Source of the DNA: Acidimicrobiales bacterium | Lineage (GTDB): Bacteria > Actinomycetota > Acidimicrobiia > Acidimicrobiales > UBA8592 | NCBI GenBank assembly: GCA_030740795.1 | Contig: JASLWO010000056.1 | Location: forward strand, 1-64,000 | Direction of reading: 5' to 3' | Length of the DNA stretch: 64,000 nucleotides | Part shown: positions 1-10,220 of the stretch, piece after piece | How the letters are laid out: the number at the start of each line of letters is the position of its first letter | Numbering within the stretch: position 1 is the stretch's first letter | Position numbers and translations under genes: made by a program | The notes under the pieces: model-generated | Seen by the model: the letters and a program-made list of their open reading frames with translations, nothing else | Told to the model about the DNA's origin: nothing | The model's database searches: none

Positions 1-13
1 TCATCTTTGGTGT

Positions 14-1345
14 TTAGGGACCTGAGAAAGTCTTTCCACCTTCTTTAGATTCTTGTGAATAGTATGAAACCTTCGGATCATATTTTATTCCACCCTCTTC
101 TTCCCAGCGTCGAAGCTCGGATCTTCCGACAACAAACCAATGAACTTCATCTGGTCCATCGGCGAGGCGTAAAGTTCGCTGACCGGTGTACATATCTGCG
201 AGTGGTGTCCATTGTGAAACTCCTGCTGCTCCATGGAATTGGATAGCTTCATCAATGATGTGGCATACACGTATCGGAACCATCGCTTTTATTGCACTTA
301 CCCAAACGCGTGCAGCTTCATTTCCTAATTCATCCATTGCTTTCGCTGCTGTCAAAACCATCCGGCGCATAGATTCGATTTCTATTCTGGCTTTGGCGAT
401 AACTTCTATGTTCTTTCCAAGGCTTGCAATTGGCTTACCAAACGCTTCTCTGGTTAATCCACGTTTAACCATTAGTTCAATAGCTCGTTCAGCAGCTCCG
501 ATTGAGCGCATGCAATGATGGATTCTTCCCGGTCCTAACCTGACTTGAGAAATCTCAAATCCTCTTCCCTCTCCGAGAAGTATATTGTCTTTGGGAACTC
601 GGCAATCGTTGAACCGAAGGTGCATGTGACCGTGTGGTGCGTCGTCTTTTCCAAAGACGTGCATCGGTCCAAGTATCTCCACGCCTGGGTTGTCCATTGG
701 GACAAGGATCTGTGATTGTCGTTTGTGGGGTGGTCCATCTGGATTTGTTTGGACCATGCAAATCATAATTTTGCATCGTGGGTCACCGGCTCCTGAAATG
801 TAGAATTTTTCTCCGGTTATTACCCACTCATCTCCATCAAGAATGGCCTTGCAAGAAATGTTCTTAGCATCTGAAGAAGGAATGTCCGGTTCGGTCATTG
901 CGTAAGCGGAACGGATTTCACCGTTAAGTAGAGGCATCAACCATTTTTCTTTTTGTTCTTCAGTTCCTATTCGTTCCAGTACTTCCATATTTCCGGTATC
1001 GGGAGCGGAACAGTTGAGGCTTTCTGAAGCTATTGGGTTCTTTCCTAGTTCCGTAGCAATGTATGCATAGTCAAGGTTCTTTAGTCCCTCTCCTGTTTCA
1101 GCGTCGGGTAGGAAAAAATTCCAAAGCCCCTGATCCTTCGCCTTGGCTTTGATTGAATCAAGAAGTTCAAGTTGCCCTTCTCCATAACCCCAGCGTTCTT
1201 CTCTGTCCACACCCAATTCATAAAATTCTTTGGTATGCGGGTCTACTTCTTCAGCGATAAATTTTTTCACTGCATCAAATAAAGGTCGGACTTCTTCCGA
1301 CATTCTAAGATCAAACATTTCCGGTGTTGTTTCTAAGCCAGCCAT
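14..1345 (-). CDS. acyl-CoA dehydrogenase family protein
   Basis: 443 aa ORF with acyl-CoA dehydrogenase motifs (SAYAMTEPDIPSSDA, WVITGEKFYISGAGD, AIQFHGAAGVSQ). Confidence 0.93.
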   Translation of the reverse strand: MAGLETTPEMFDLRMSEEVRPLFDAVKKFIAEEVDPHTKEFYELGVDREERWGYGEGQLELLDSIKAKAKDQGLWNFFLPDAETGEGLKNLDYAYIATELGKNPIASESLNCSAPDTGNMEVLERIGTEEQKEKWLMPLLNGEIRSAYAMTEPDIPSSDAKNISCKAILDGDEWVITGEKFYISGAGDPRCKIMICMVQTNPDGPPHKRQSQILVPMDNPGVEILGPMHVFGKDDAPHGHMHLRFNDCRVPKDNILLGEGRGFEISQVRLGPGRIHHCMRSIGAAERAIELMVKRGLTREAFGKPIASLGKNIEVIAKARIEIESMRRMVLTAAKAMDELGNEAARVWVSAIKAMVPIRVCHIIDEAIQFHGAAGVSQWTPLADMYTGQRTLRLADGPDEVHWFVVGRSELRRWEEEGGIKYDPKVSYYSQESKEGGKTFSGP

Positions 1346-1501
1346 TGTTCCTCCAATAAGAATTTACCTATTCACCTTATGTCTATCTTGACCAGAACCG
1401 CTAATAAGAAGAAGCGAATAGAAGAAAATTTAATTTCTTTATGACTTAGCGCTAGTTTCTATAGCAAACACAGAAGAATCAGAAAGTAGATAGGTATACA
1501 C

Positions 1502-2290
1502 ATGAGTAACCGTAAGAACATGATGCAGGCATTAGAAAACTGTTTCACCGAATTTGAATTTCTTATCTCAAATCTAACCAACAATGATTGGCAAACACAA
1601 TCGCTTTGTCCCAATTGGAATGTCAAAGGAGTGGTTACACATCTTGCCGGCATAGAGAATCTTTTATTGGGATGGATTCCCAAGAACGCCGATGAATGGC
1701 CTCCGTTTCCCAAAATGGCTGAGTTTGAAAAAGTAGCTGACGGTCTTAGCTCAGCTGAATTGCTTGACCGTTCACTCTCTATTGTTAATGAACGGCGCCA
1801 AGAACTCAATGAAATAGGTGATGAGAAATGGGGTTTAGAATGCATGACCCCAGTAGGACCTGGCACATATGGCCGGTTTATGAATATCCGTATCTTTGAT
1901 TTCTGGGTACATCAACGAGATATGGCTATTCCTCTTAATATTGAGACTATAGATTCTGGTGTTCACGCCGAAATAGCTCTTGATGAGGTGCACGGATCAC
2001 TTGGATACATCGCTGGGAAAAAAATTGGTTTAGAAGATGGTATGAGCATCGCTTTTCATCTTTCTGGCTCTTTAGAAAAAGACCTTTTCGCAGTTGTGGA
2101 TGGTCGTGCAAGCGTCGCTGATCACGTTGATAATCCAACAATTGAGATTAACGTCGATAGTAAAAGTTTCGTTATGCTTGCCTGTGGAAGAGTAGATCCT
2201 CAAGTTGAAATAGATGCTGGGCGTATTAGTTGGTCTGGTAACGATGAATGGGGTGAACGGGCAGCTAGAAATCTTCGTTTCACCATGTAG
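1502..2290 (+). CDS. maleylpyruvate isomerase / mycothiol-dependent DinB-like family protein
   Basis: N-terminal NLTNNDWQTQSLCPNWNVKGVVTHLAGIE is typical of actinobacterial mycothiol-dependent MPI-like proteins. Confidence 0.8.
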   Translation: MSNRKNMMQALENCFTEFEFLISNLTNNDWQTQSLCPNWNVKGVVTHLAGIENLLLGWIPKNADEWPPFPKMAEFEKVADGLSSAELLDRSLSIVNERRQELNEIGDEKWGLECMTPVGPGTYGRFMNIRIFDFWVHQRDMAIPLNIETIDSGVHAEIALDEVHGSLGYIAGKKIGLEDGMSIAFHLSGSLEKDLFAVVDGRASVADHVDNPTIEINVDSKSFVMLACGRVDPQVEIDAGRISWSGNDEWGERAARNLRFTM

Positions 2291-2351
2291 AGATTCTTAT
2301 GGTTTTGTAGCTTTAAGTTGTGGATTTCTCTAGTGGCGATAATGTCAAATT

Positions 2352-3986
2352 GTGGCGTTAAGAGAAGCGAACCTCGACAAGTTAGATAACGGCGAATTTG
2401 ACGTGCTTATAGTCGGAGGGGGCATTAACGGCGCTGTTTCTGCAGCGGCGCTTTCCGCTCGAGGGGCATCTGTCGCTCTTGTAGACCGCGGTGATTTCGC
2501 GGGTTTTACTAGCCAGCAATCTTCAAATCTTGTATGGGGTGGCATTAAATACCTAGAGAATTATGAAATCCCATTGGTTAGAAAGCTATGTATGAGTCGT
2601 AACCGTTTAATGCGTGCTTACCCGGCGAACGTTCAAGAGATAGGTTTTCTTGGGGTTCTAGGAGAAACGTCGCCTTTCCCTCCTTGGATAGTTGGTGTCG
2701 GAGCTTTCAGTTATTGGGGTATTGGAAATTTTAAAACTAACGCCCCTCGTCCTATGAGCGCTGAAACTATTGAACAGATCGAACCTGTTGTGAACACAGT
2801 TGGGACACTGGGCGGAATTGAATACGCTGACGCCTATTTAAAAGACAATGATGCACGGTTTGTCTTTAGCTTTATTAGATCAGCTATGGATGTTGGCGCT
2901 ATCGCTGCTAATTACGTTGAGTTAGAGTCCGCTGAACGCGTCAAGGGTAAATGGTTTGCCCAGCTGCGGGACCTAGAAAGCGGATCTGAGTTATCTCTCC
3001 AAGCCAAAGTTATTATCAACGCCGCTGGGCCTTTTCTAGATGGGTTAAACCAGTCGTGGAACCTCCACACCCGTCATCAGATTGTTTACTCCAAAGGAGT
3101 TCACCTTATCGTTGATCAATTAACCCCCAATGAGAGAGTTCTTGCTTTCTTTGATGACAGTCAAAGACTTTTTTACGTCATCCCTATGGGGAATAGATCT
3201 GTAATTGGAACCACTGACACTCGGGTAAATGACCCACACACAACCGTGACTGACGAGGATCGTGATTTTCTTTTGGGACAGATCAATGACCGGTTAGATC
3301 TGAATGCTCCTCTTAAAAGCAGTGACATAATCGCTGAACGTTCAGGAGTTCGCCCTTTGGTAGTCCGTCGTCAATCAAAGAATGTGAAAGATGTTGATTG
3401 GACTGCTTTGTCGAGAAAGCATGAGGTGGAAATTGATCACGCAAAGCAAGTTGTATCAATTTTTGGTGGGAAACTTACTGACTGTCTCAATGTCGGAGAA
3501 GAAGTAGCTGATGCCGTGCAGATTCTTGGCATTCACTTAAATCCGGATCAACGCCGTTGGTATGGGGAACCGGGGAGGGAGTCTAGAAGGGCTTTCTTCC
3601 GTCAAACTAGAGGGATGCGGATAGATGATCTTCGTGACAAGCCTGGTGCTGAACCTTTATCTGAAAGGCTTTGGAGACGGTACGGAAGAAGAGCTTTTGA
3701 CATGCTCGACGATATCCGTGAAGACCCTTCTATGGCTGAAGATATTCTGGGTTCATCTGATTACCTCCGTGTTGAGTTGCATAACACAGCGAGTACAGAA
3801 ATGGTGGTGAAGTTAGATGACTTTCTGCGTAGGAGAAGCAAAATTTCTCTCATTACACGCGAGGAAGAAGTCCGATCATCAGAAGGCCTTCAGGAAGTGG
3901 CTGAAATTCTTTTCGGATCCTCAGCAAATCGTAAATTGGTAGAGCATTTCGGCTCTTCTATTCTCGATAATGAAAAAAACAGTTAA
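2352..3986 (+). CDS. glpD: FAD-dependent glycerol-3-phosphate dehydrogenase/oxidase
   Basis: FDVLIVGGGINGA FAD-binding motif; SSNLVWGGIKYLE; SGVRPLV; C-terminal GlpD-like domain. Confidence 0.85.
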   Translation: MALREANLDKLDNGEFDVLIVGGGINGAVSAAALSARGASVALVDRGDFAGFTSQQSSNLVWGGIKYLENYEIPLVRKLCMSRNRLMRAYPANVQEIGFLGVLGETSPFPPWIVGVGAFSYWGIGNFKTNAPRPMSAETIEQIEPVVNTVGTLGGIEYADAYLKDNDARFVFSFIRSAMDVGAIAANYVELESAERVKGKWFAQLRDLESGSELSLQAKVIINAAGPFLDGLNQSWNLHTRHQIVYSKGVHLIVDQLTPNERVLAFFDDSQRLFYVIPMGNRSVIGTTDTRVNDPHTTVTDEDRDFLLGQINDRLDLNAPLKSSDIIAERSGVRPLVVRRQSKNVKDVDWTALSRKHEVEIDHAKQVVSIFGGKLTDCLNVGEEVADAVQILGIHLNPDQRRWYGEPGRESRRAFFRQTRGMRIDDLRDKPGAEPLSERLWRRYGRRAFDMLDDIREDPSMAEDILGSSDYLRVELHNTASTEMVVKLDDFLRRRSKISLITREEEVRSSEGLQEVAEILFGSSANRKLVEHFGSSILDNEKNS

Positions 3987-3991
3987 AGGTC

Positions 3992-4804
3992 TTATTCGAG
4001 GAACTCTGGTTCATCTCTTAATAGTTCTTCCCACCAGCCTTGGAATTGAAACCAACCGGCGAGTTCGTGACCTTGGTGTTCGTATCCCGATTGAGCGAGG
4101 TCTTCTGGGATTTCTATAGGAGTTCCCGCAGATTCTGCAAGAAGTTGGCTTTGGCAACTTCTTTCAAGCGCCACAAACCACCAAACTGCTGAATCTACGC
4201 TACCTCCGGCGGTGATGATTCCATGATTTTGGTGAATGAGCGCTTTTTTGTCACCTAATGCGTCCGCCATTGCTTTACCAATTTCTGTATCTACAACTGG
4301 GGAGCCGCTCCCTACCGAACAAAGCGCTACATCATTGAAGAACATTGTGTCATCTTGGGTGATCATTTTTAATGGTTTCCCCAATGCAGAGAACGTGCGT
4401 CCATACATTGAGTGGCAATGTGCAGCTGCAATGACATCAGGTCGGGCAGCGTGTAGTTGTGAATGAATTGCGAATGCGGCAGCGTTCACGGGTCGGTCCC
4501 CTACAATTACCTCTCCTGTGTGATCGATGCAGAGCAAATCAGATACTTTCATTAGTTTAAAGTTTTTTCCAAATGGATTAACCCAGAAACGATCTGGGTG
4601 TTCTGGATCTCGTACTGTTATGTGCCCAGCTACCCCCTCTGCGAGCCGTAATCTTCCTAGTACCCGTAAACCTGCTGCGAGTCTCTGTTTTCTATGTAAA
4701 CGTTCCGTTTCTAAGTCCGTTATTTCTTGAGTTGAGGGATAAACAAATTCGTGGGTTGTCGTGCTTTTATCTATTTCGCTTTCACTGGTTTCGGTATCAG
4801 CCAT
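3992..4804 (-). CDS. class II aldolase/adducin family protein
   Basis: GHITVRDPEHPDRFWVNPFG, AAHCHSMYGRTFSALGKPL, LIHQNHGIITAG. Confidence 0.92.
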   Translation of the reverse strand: MADTETSESEIDKSTTTHEFVYPSTQEITDLETERLHRKQRLAAGLRVLGRLRLAEGVAGHITVRDPEHPDRFWVNPFGKNFKLMKVSDLLCIDHTGEVIVGDRPVNAAAFAIHSQLHAARPDVIAAAHCHSMYGRTFSALGKPLKMITQDDTMFFNDVALCSVGSGSPVVDTEIGKAMADALGDKKALIHQNHGIITAGGSVDSAVWWFVALERSCQSQLLAESAGTPIEIPEDLAQSGYEHQGHELAGWFQFQGWWEELLRDEPEFLE

Positions 4805-4932
4805 TTCTATCTTCCTTTTCTCAGCCTTCTATACGGTAACTCAAATCTTGATGTTATGTCACTTGGGTGAACGGTATCTCTTTTCAGAAGGTATTCTCCC
4901 ATCATGCGGTTTATACACGGTATGGGTTGAAA

Positions 4933-6009
4933 ATGGGTTCAGGAATTGAATTTGATCCTTCAGTTAACCCATCTGCTATTTCGAAAGTTATTGGCCCTAT
5001 TGATGACAGACTCGTTGAAATTCTTTCTGCTGAAAGGGCGAGATGGGTAGCCGTTGATGGAACTCTAGATGCTCCATTTGATGCTCTACAATCACTTATT
5101 TTTAGTGGAGGTAAAAGGATCCGCCCAGCATTCTTTCATTGGGCTCATGTTGGAGCAGGCGGTGACGGGTCTTCAGATATAGCTATTGATGCTGGGGCAG
5201 CCATTGAGATGCTCCACGCTTTTGCTTTGGCACATGATGATGTGATGGACCATTCTTCTTCTCGCCGGGGAGAACCCTCGATATGGAAACATTTCTCAGA
5301 TTTGCATTATGAAAATGATTGGGCTGGCAATGCGAAAGAGTTTGGTGAAGCGGTCGCTATTCTGGTTGGGGATTTGGCACATGTAATCGCTGATAAATTA
5401 ATCCGAAACGTTTCGCCTACTGTTTCCAGTATCTGGGATGAGCTTCGGCTTGAAGTAAACATTGGTCAATATTTAGATGTTTTGTCCGGCGCTAGGCGAA
5501 CGTTTGATCATGCTGGCGCTCGGAGGATCCTTGAATACAAGACAGGTCGTTATTCTGTTCAACGCCCACTCCATCTTGGAGTTGCCATAGCTGGACGCCA
5601 TGACGAATTTGAGGATTTCTATACGGATTTTGGTCGCCCAGTTGGGGTTGCTTTCCAACTCAGAGATGATCTTCTCGGAGTATTTGGAGATGAGGAAACG
5701 ACAGGTAAACCAGTCGGTGATGACCTGCGAGAAGGAAAACCTACTTCTCTTGTTGCCGCCGCCTATGCACAAGCGAATGAACTTCAAACAAAGGTTCTTC
5801 ATTTAATCGGAAATCAAGATCTAACCAGAGATGATGTGGAAAAAATCCAGCAAGTCATTATTGACACTGGAGCTGATCAGGTAATTGAATCAGAAATCAA
5901 AGAGTTGACCAATATTGCTTTACAGGAACTAGAAAGGTCATCTCTAAATGAAGAAGCTATGGATGCTCTCACAGAGTTAGCGTTATTCGTCGCCTACAGA
6001 ACTTACTGA
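4933..6009 (+). CDS. polyprenyl (geranylgeranyl) diphosphate synthase
   Basis: GGKRIRPAFF, first Asp-rich region HDDVMDHSSSRRG, second FQLRDDLLGVFGDEETTGKPVGDDLREGK; internal ATG at 4933 preferred over track start 4867. Confidence 0.92.
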   Translation: MGSGIEFDPSVNPSAISKVIGPIDDRLVEILSAERARWVAVDGTLDAPFDALQSLIFSGGKRIRPAFFHWAHVGAGGDGSSDIAIDAGAAIEMLHAFALAHDDVMDHSSSRRGEPSIWKHFSDLHYENDWAGNAKEFGEAVAILVGDLAHVIADKLIRNVSPTVSSIWDELRLEVNIGQYLDVLSGARRTFDHAGARRILEYKTGRYSVQRPLHLGVAIAGRHDEFEDFYTDFGRPVGVAFQLRDDLLGVFGDEETTGKPVGDDLREGKPTSLVAAAYAQANELQTKVLHLIGNQDLTRDDVEKIQQVIIDTGADQVIESEIKELTNIALQELERSSLNEEAMDALTELALFVAYRTY

Positions 6010-6041
6010 TTAGATATCTAGAATTTAGCCAATTCGCTGCT

Positions 6042-7097
6042 ATGTCATGCCACAATGGACGAGTGGTATTAAGAAAATTATCTTCTACAAACGCTTTTGT
6101 CGTAACTGACCTTGAAGGTGCCCCTTCTTTTGGCATTGTCCGAAGCGCTCCCAAAATCCTTCAAGGTGGAGCGAAGGACCTTGCACGGTCAATGACATAC
6201 ACTTTCGCTTCTTTTGAAATGAAAAGAGGTGGAGCTTCCGGAGGTATCAATGCAGCTGCGGAAGTAAGAGATGAGGCTATTGGGGACTTTGTTAATGAAA
6301 TTCTTGATGATGTTTCTTCAGGGCATCTTGGTCTTTCAGCCGGGAAAGGTATCACTTCGGGTTCTTTACAGAACTTGTATGAAGTTGATTCCAGATCAAT
6401 CTTGCGTTTCGAATTACAAGGAGAAGAAACCCTTGAAACGTATCTTGCTGCTTTAGGACCGGTTGTTTCAGCTGATCAAGTTGTAAGCCTAGATGGGAAA
6501 ACAGTTGCGATCGAAGGTTTTGGTGAGCACGGACCCACAATGGTTGACCTCGTTGAAGAACGCGGTGGAAAAGTTGTTTCTATTTCTACTTCATCTGGGT
6601 CTCTAACCGATCAGTCTGGTTTAGATGCAAGTTATATAAGAAGAAAATGGGCTGAAGAAGGAATAGATTTAGTTAAAATTCTTGACGTTGAAGGAGAACC
6701 AGGTTGGAAAGTTTTCCAATCTGGAGCCGATGTCCTTTTTGCTGGTTCAAAAATGGGGGCCGTTACTCATTTAACAGCTGAAAAACTAAAGATAGAGGCG
6801 CTAGTGCCGCACCAACCTATTCCTTTCACAGCGCGGGCTCTTGCGACACTACAACGCAAAGATACTAAAGTCGTCCCTGATTTTATTGCTGTATCAGCTC
6901 CTATTTTTGCGGCTTGGCCAGAAGAAGGAGCAGGGGTTTCAGAGATAATTAAATTAGCTGAAAGTCGTATTGTTGAAGTGATACGTGAAGCTTCAAACCA
7001 TGGAGATGGTTTGTTTTTAGGAGCCTGTTACCGTGCTGAGTCTTTTCTTGAAACCTGGCAGGATACTCGTTTATTTGGCCGACCGTTAGCTAGCTAA
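6042..7097 (+). CDS. Glu/Leu/Phe/Val dehydrogenase-like protein, catalytically degenerate
   Basis: MTYTFASFEMKRGGASGGINAA aligns to the ELFV N-terminal motif; Rossmann VAIEGFGEHGPTMVDLVEERGGKVVSIST. Confidence 0.65.
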   Translation: MSCHNGRVVLRKLSSTNAFVVTDLEGAPSFGIVRSAPKILQGGAKDLARSMTYTFASFEMKRGGASGGINAAAEVRDEAIGDFVNEILDDVSSGHLGLSAGKGITSGSLQNLYEVDSRSILRFELQGEETLETYLAALGPVVSADQVVSLDGKTVAIEGFGEHGPTMVDLVEERGGKVVSISTSSGSLTDQSGLDASYIRRKWAEEGIDLVKILDVEGEPGWKVFQSGADVLFAGSKMGAVTHLTAEKLKIEALVPHQPIPFTARALATLQRKDTKVVPDFIAVSAPIFAAWPEEGAGVSEIIKLAESRIVEVIREASNHGDGLFLGACYRAESFLETWQDTRLFGRPLAS

Positions 7098-7142
7098 CTG
7101 TAACATTTCTCCTAAACGCGCTACTGTCCTGATACTGGAACT

Positions 7143-7523
7143 TTGGGAGATAATATGATCACTATTACCGCAACGCTCTCTTTTAAAACAGAAGAGGACC
7201 GGAATGAAACTGTGGCGAAAACTGCTGATGTACAAGCAGCGACACGCAATGAAGAAGCTGGATGCCTTGCATATTGTTTCGCCCCCGATCCTGCAGAACC
7301 AACACATATACAGGTGTATGAATTGTGGACAGATGCTGAGAATTTAGCAGCGCATTTTGATCACCCTAATTACGCGGCGATGGTGGAAGTCCTCCATGGT
7401 TGTGAAGGGTTTTTAGCTTCAGAAAATCGTTTATACCTATCTGAAGACAAAGGTCCGGTTTATGGTCCCGATAAAAAATTTCGATTTGACGCTGTCTCTA
7501 CTGTTGATGAGAACAAGAATTGA
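7143..7523 (+). CDS. antibiotic biosynthesis monooxygenase (ABM) domain protein
   Basis: ITITATLSFKTEEDRNETV...EAGCLAYCFAPDP..ELWTDAENLAAHFDHPN. Confidence 0.85.
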   Translation: MGDNMITITATLSFKTEEDRNETVAKTADVQAATRNEEAGCLAYCFAPDPAEPTHIQVYELWTDAENLAAHFDHPNYAAMVEVLHGCEGFLASENRLYLSEDKGPVYGPDKKFRFDAVSTVDENKN

Positions 7524-7526
7524 TAA

Positions 7527-8507
7527 ATGGGGAAAGTAATTGATCTCCATGCCCATGTTGTGCTTGAGGAGAGCTTCGGAGCTGCAGGAGAATATGGACC
7601 AGAACTCAGCGATCATGTAAAAGCGCAGGAGTTCCGAGTCGGAGATTATTCAATGCGTGTCCCATACCGTGGAAGTGTTTTCATGGACGCTGAGAAACGT
7701 ATAGAAGCCATGGATGACTTAGGAATTGATTTGCAAGTTCTTTCCCCTAACCCATTGACCTTCTTTGGACATATAGATGCCAGTAATGCTTTCTCTTTCG
7801 CCAAATCATCTAATGATGCAATGGTTTCCCATATTGAAGCTTTCCCTGAACGCTTATTAGGTGCAGCTTCTATTCCGTTACAGAACCCAGATTATGCATG
7901 TGAAGAGCTCAGTAGAGCTGTGACCGACCTTGGGCTTGTCGCAGCGTACATAGGTACCGATTATGGATTCACACTAGACGACCCTCGACTTGATGACTTC
8001 TATCAAACGCTCGTTGATTTGGATGTTCCGCTGTTAATTCACCCAGCTACCAACAATGGAATACGTGGCGCTTTAGATAAAAGGCTTGGACGGTTTGGTC
8101 TTGATCTCATAGTTGGCTACGCGTATGAAGAGACTTTGGCTGTTGCCGCTCTTGTTCTAGGAGGAGTTTTGGATAGGCATCCAAAGTTAGATGTGTGTGT
8201 TTCCCATGGAGGTGGAGCAATTGCGTTTCTTACGCAAAGATTTGACTCAATGGCTGAGTTCCTCGGTAACGAATCAGATTTTGCGAAAGGTTTACAGTTG
8301 CTCTGGTTTGATTCCCATCTTGAAGCAGGGCCAGCACATGATCTTGTTGTCTCTACAGTGGGAGTTGACCGTATGGTTTTTGGTACGAACTTTGGCGGCT
8401 GGGACGTTCCTAAAGAAGTAACAGATTTTGACCGAAGTCTTTCAGATAACGCAATCAAATTATTGCGCCTACCATGGACTGAGGGGAAGGAGATGCGCAA
8501 TGAGTGA
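7527..8507 (+). CDS. amidohydrolase 2 / ACMSD-like metal-dependent hydrolase
   Basis: VIDLHAHVV metal motif; LLGAASIPLQNPDYACEELSRAV; VCVSHGGGA; RMVFGTNF. Confidence 0.88.
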   Translation: MGKVIDLHAHVVLEESFGAAGEYGPELSDHVKAQEFRVGDYSMRVPYRGSVFMDAEKRIEAMDDLGIDLQVLSPNPLTFFGHIDASNAFSFAKSSNDAMVSHIEAFPERLLGAASIPLQNPDYACEELSRAVTDLGLVAAYIGTDYGFTLDDPRLDDFYQTLVDLDVPLLIHPATNNGIRGALDKRLGRFGLDLIVGYAYEETLAVAALVLGGVLDRHPKLDVCVSHGGGAIAFLTQRFDSMAEFLGNESDFAKGLQLLWFDSHLEAGPAHDLVVSTVGVDRMVFGTNFGGWDVPKEVTDFDRSLSDNAIKLLRLPWTEGKEMRNE

Positions 8508-9771
8508 CTTGGTTATTCATAATGCAAGGGTTTTCTGCGGTGTCGATGAGGAAGTCCTTGACAATGGAACCGTATGGGTGTCAAACGGGTTAATAAAATA
8601 CGCTGGGTCTTCTACTGACGTTCCCGAAATTGATTCAGGAGTGGAACGCTACGATGCTGAGGGAAAATTCGTGATGCCCGGCATGACTGAATCACACGTG
8701 CATCTTTCTTATAACAATGCTCACCCTCAACAACTCAATAATCAACCATTGCCAATAGCGATGCTTGATGCTGTTGATAATGCCCGTGTGCTTCTTGGTT
8801 CCGGATTTACTTCAGCGATTAGTTTCGGATCGGCCCAAGGTTTAGATATCCCTTTACGAGATGCTATTAATGCAGGGAGGGTTCCAGGTCCTCGCCTTGC
8901 CGCTTCTGATCGTGACCTTGGTTCCACCGGAAGTAACGCTGATGGGGCTTCTGGTGGCGATATGGCAAAGAAAATTATTGCAGATGGGCCGTGGGCTATC
9001 CGAAAGGCTGTTCGTTCTTTAGCAAAAAAACGTTGCGATATTGTCAAAATCTTTCTTGATGGAGAAGCCATTTCTGCTTACGCCCCTCCTGGTGTTCTTA
9101 CTTACAGTGACGAGGAAGTTGAAGCTGCTGTTAGCGAAGCGCATATTCGGGGTATGCGAATAGTTTCACATTCGCGTTCTGCTGAATCGGTGAAACAAGC
9201 TGTCCGTCACGGGGTTGATATTATCGGTCATGCTAATTACCTAGATGATGAAGCGGTTGCGATGTTAGAAGCTGAACGGCACCGTATCTTTGTCGGGCCT
9301 GGTATTGCTTGGGAAATCGCTCTTCTGGATAAGGGAGCTCAGCTGGGTCTTCCTAGAGAAGATATGGAACGGCTCGGCTATCAACGAGAGATTGATGAAA
9401 CAATCTCTTCAGTTAAACGTCTTCGTGAAAGTAAAGTTCGTGTGCTCATAGGGGGCGATTACGGGTTGAATATCACACCTCATGGGACTAACGCTAAAGA
9501 TTTGGAATATTTTGTTGACCTGTTCGGTATGTCAGATGCGGAGGCATTGTTATGCGCGACTCGTGATGGTGGAGCGGCAGCGAATACAGAAGGAATGGTT
9601 GGGACCCTTGAGGAAGGAAAATACGCTGATTTAGTTGTTGTTGATGGTGATCCAACTATTGATGTTCGCGTTCTTCAAGACCATGACAACATTGTTGGGG
9701 TAATGAAGAATGGGGTTATGCATTGTGGACTGATGCAATCTAATCCTTATGTTTCTCCATTTAGTCAGTAG
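8500..9771 (+). CDS. imidazolonepropionase-like amidohydrolase
   Basis: VMPGMTESHVHLS; RIVSHSRSAESVKQAVRHGVDIIGHAN; GTLEEGKYADLVVVDGDP; start at MSDLVIHNARVF, overlapping the upstream CDS end. Confidence 0.9.
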   Translation: MSDLVIHNARVFCGVDEEVLDNGTVWVSNGLIKYAGSSTDVPEIDSGVERYDAEGKFVMPGMTESHVHLSYNNAHPQQLNNQPLPIAMLDAVDNARVLLGSGFTSAISFGSAQGLDIPLRDAINAGRVPGPRLAASDRDLGSTGSNADGASGGDMAKKIIADGPWAIRKAVRSLAKKRCDIVKIFLDGEAISAYAPPGVLTYSDEEVEAAVSEAHIRGMRIVSHSRSAESVKQAVRHGVDIIGHANYLDDEAVAMLEAERHRIFVGPGIAWEIALLDKGAQLGLPREDMERLGYQREIDETISSVKRLRESKVRVLIGGDYGLNITPHGTNAKDLEYFVDLFGMSDAEALLCATRDGGAAANTEGMVGTLEEGKYADLVVVDGDPTIDVRVLQDHDNIVGVMKNGVMHCGLMQSNPYVSPFSQ

Positions 9772-9906
9772 CGACTTTTAATTACCTTTAGCGAAACCAT
9801 TTCAGTACGCATTGAGGTTGACCCCCATATCGTTTAATGCGCACATGAGTTCCATTGCCTATCTTTCAATTCTTATGTAGTTACCCTGCGCTGCTATGGT
9901 GTCACC

Positions 9907-10206
9907 ATGATAGTTATTTCGGGTTTATTTAGGTTAGATGAAGGGGTCACTGAGGAAGTCCTTGATGCTTGTCGAGTTGTTATGAAAGCAACTCGTCCAG
10001 AAGAAGGGTGTATTGATTACGTTTTCAGTGCTGATCCTCTAGATGGTCAGATACTTCGTGTTTTTGAGATGTGGGAGGATCAGGCTTCGTTAGATAACCA
10101 TTTTGAGACTCCTCACGTTGATGTTTTTCGAAAGGCCATGGGGGCTTGGACAATCTCTGAGCGCGAAATCAAAAAATTTGAAACTGACACTGTTGGTTCA
10201 ATGTAA
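9907..10206 (+). CDS. antibiotic biosynthesis monooxygenase (ABM) domain protein
   Basis: TRPEEGCIDYVFSADPLDGQILRVFEMWEDQASLDNHFETPH. Confidence 0.85.
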   Translation: MIVISGLFRLDEGVTEEVLDACRVVMKATRPEEGCIDYVFSADPLDGQILRVFEMWEDQASLDNHFETPHVDVFRKAMGAWTISEREIKKFETDTVGSM

Positions 10207-10220
10207 GGGATGCGGAAACA

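Noticed and set aside
1459-1866. 135 aa minus-strand ORF
   Set aside because: Antisense to the mycothiol-dependent MPI-like gene; no recognisable domain.
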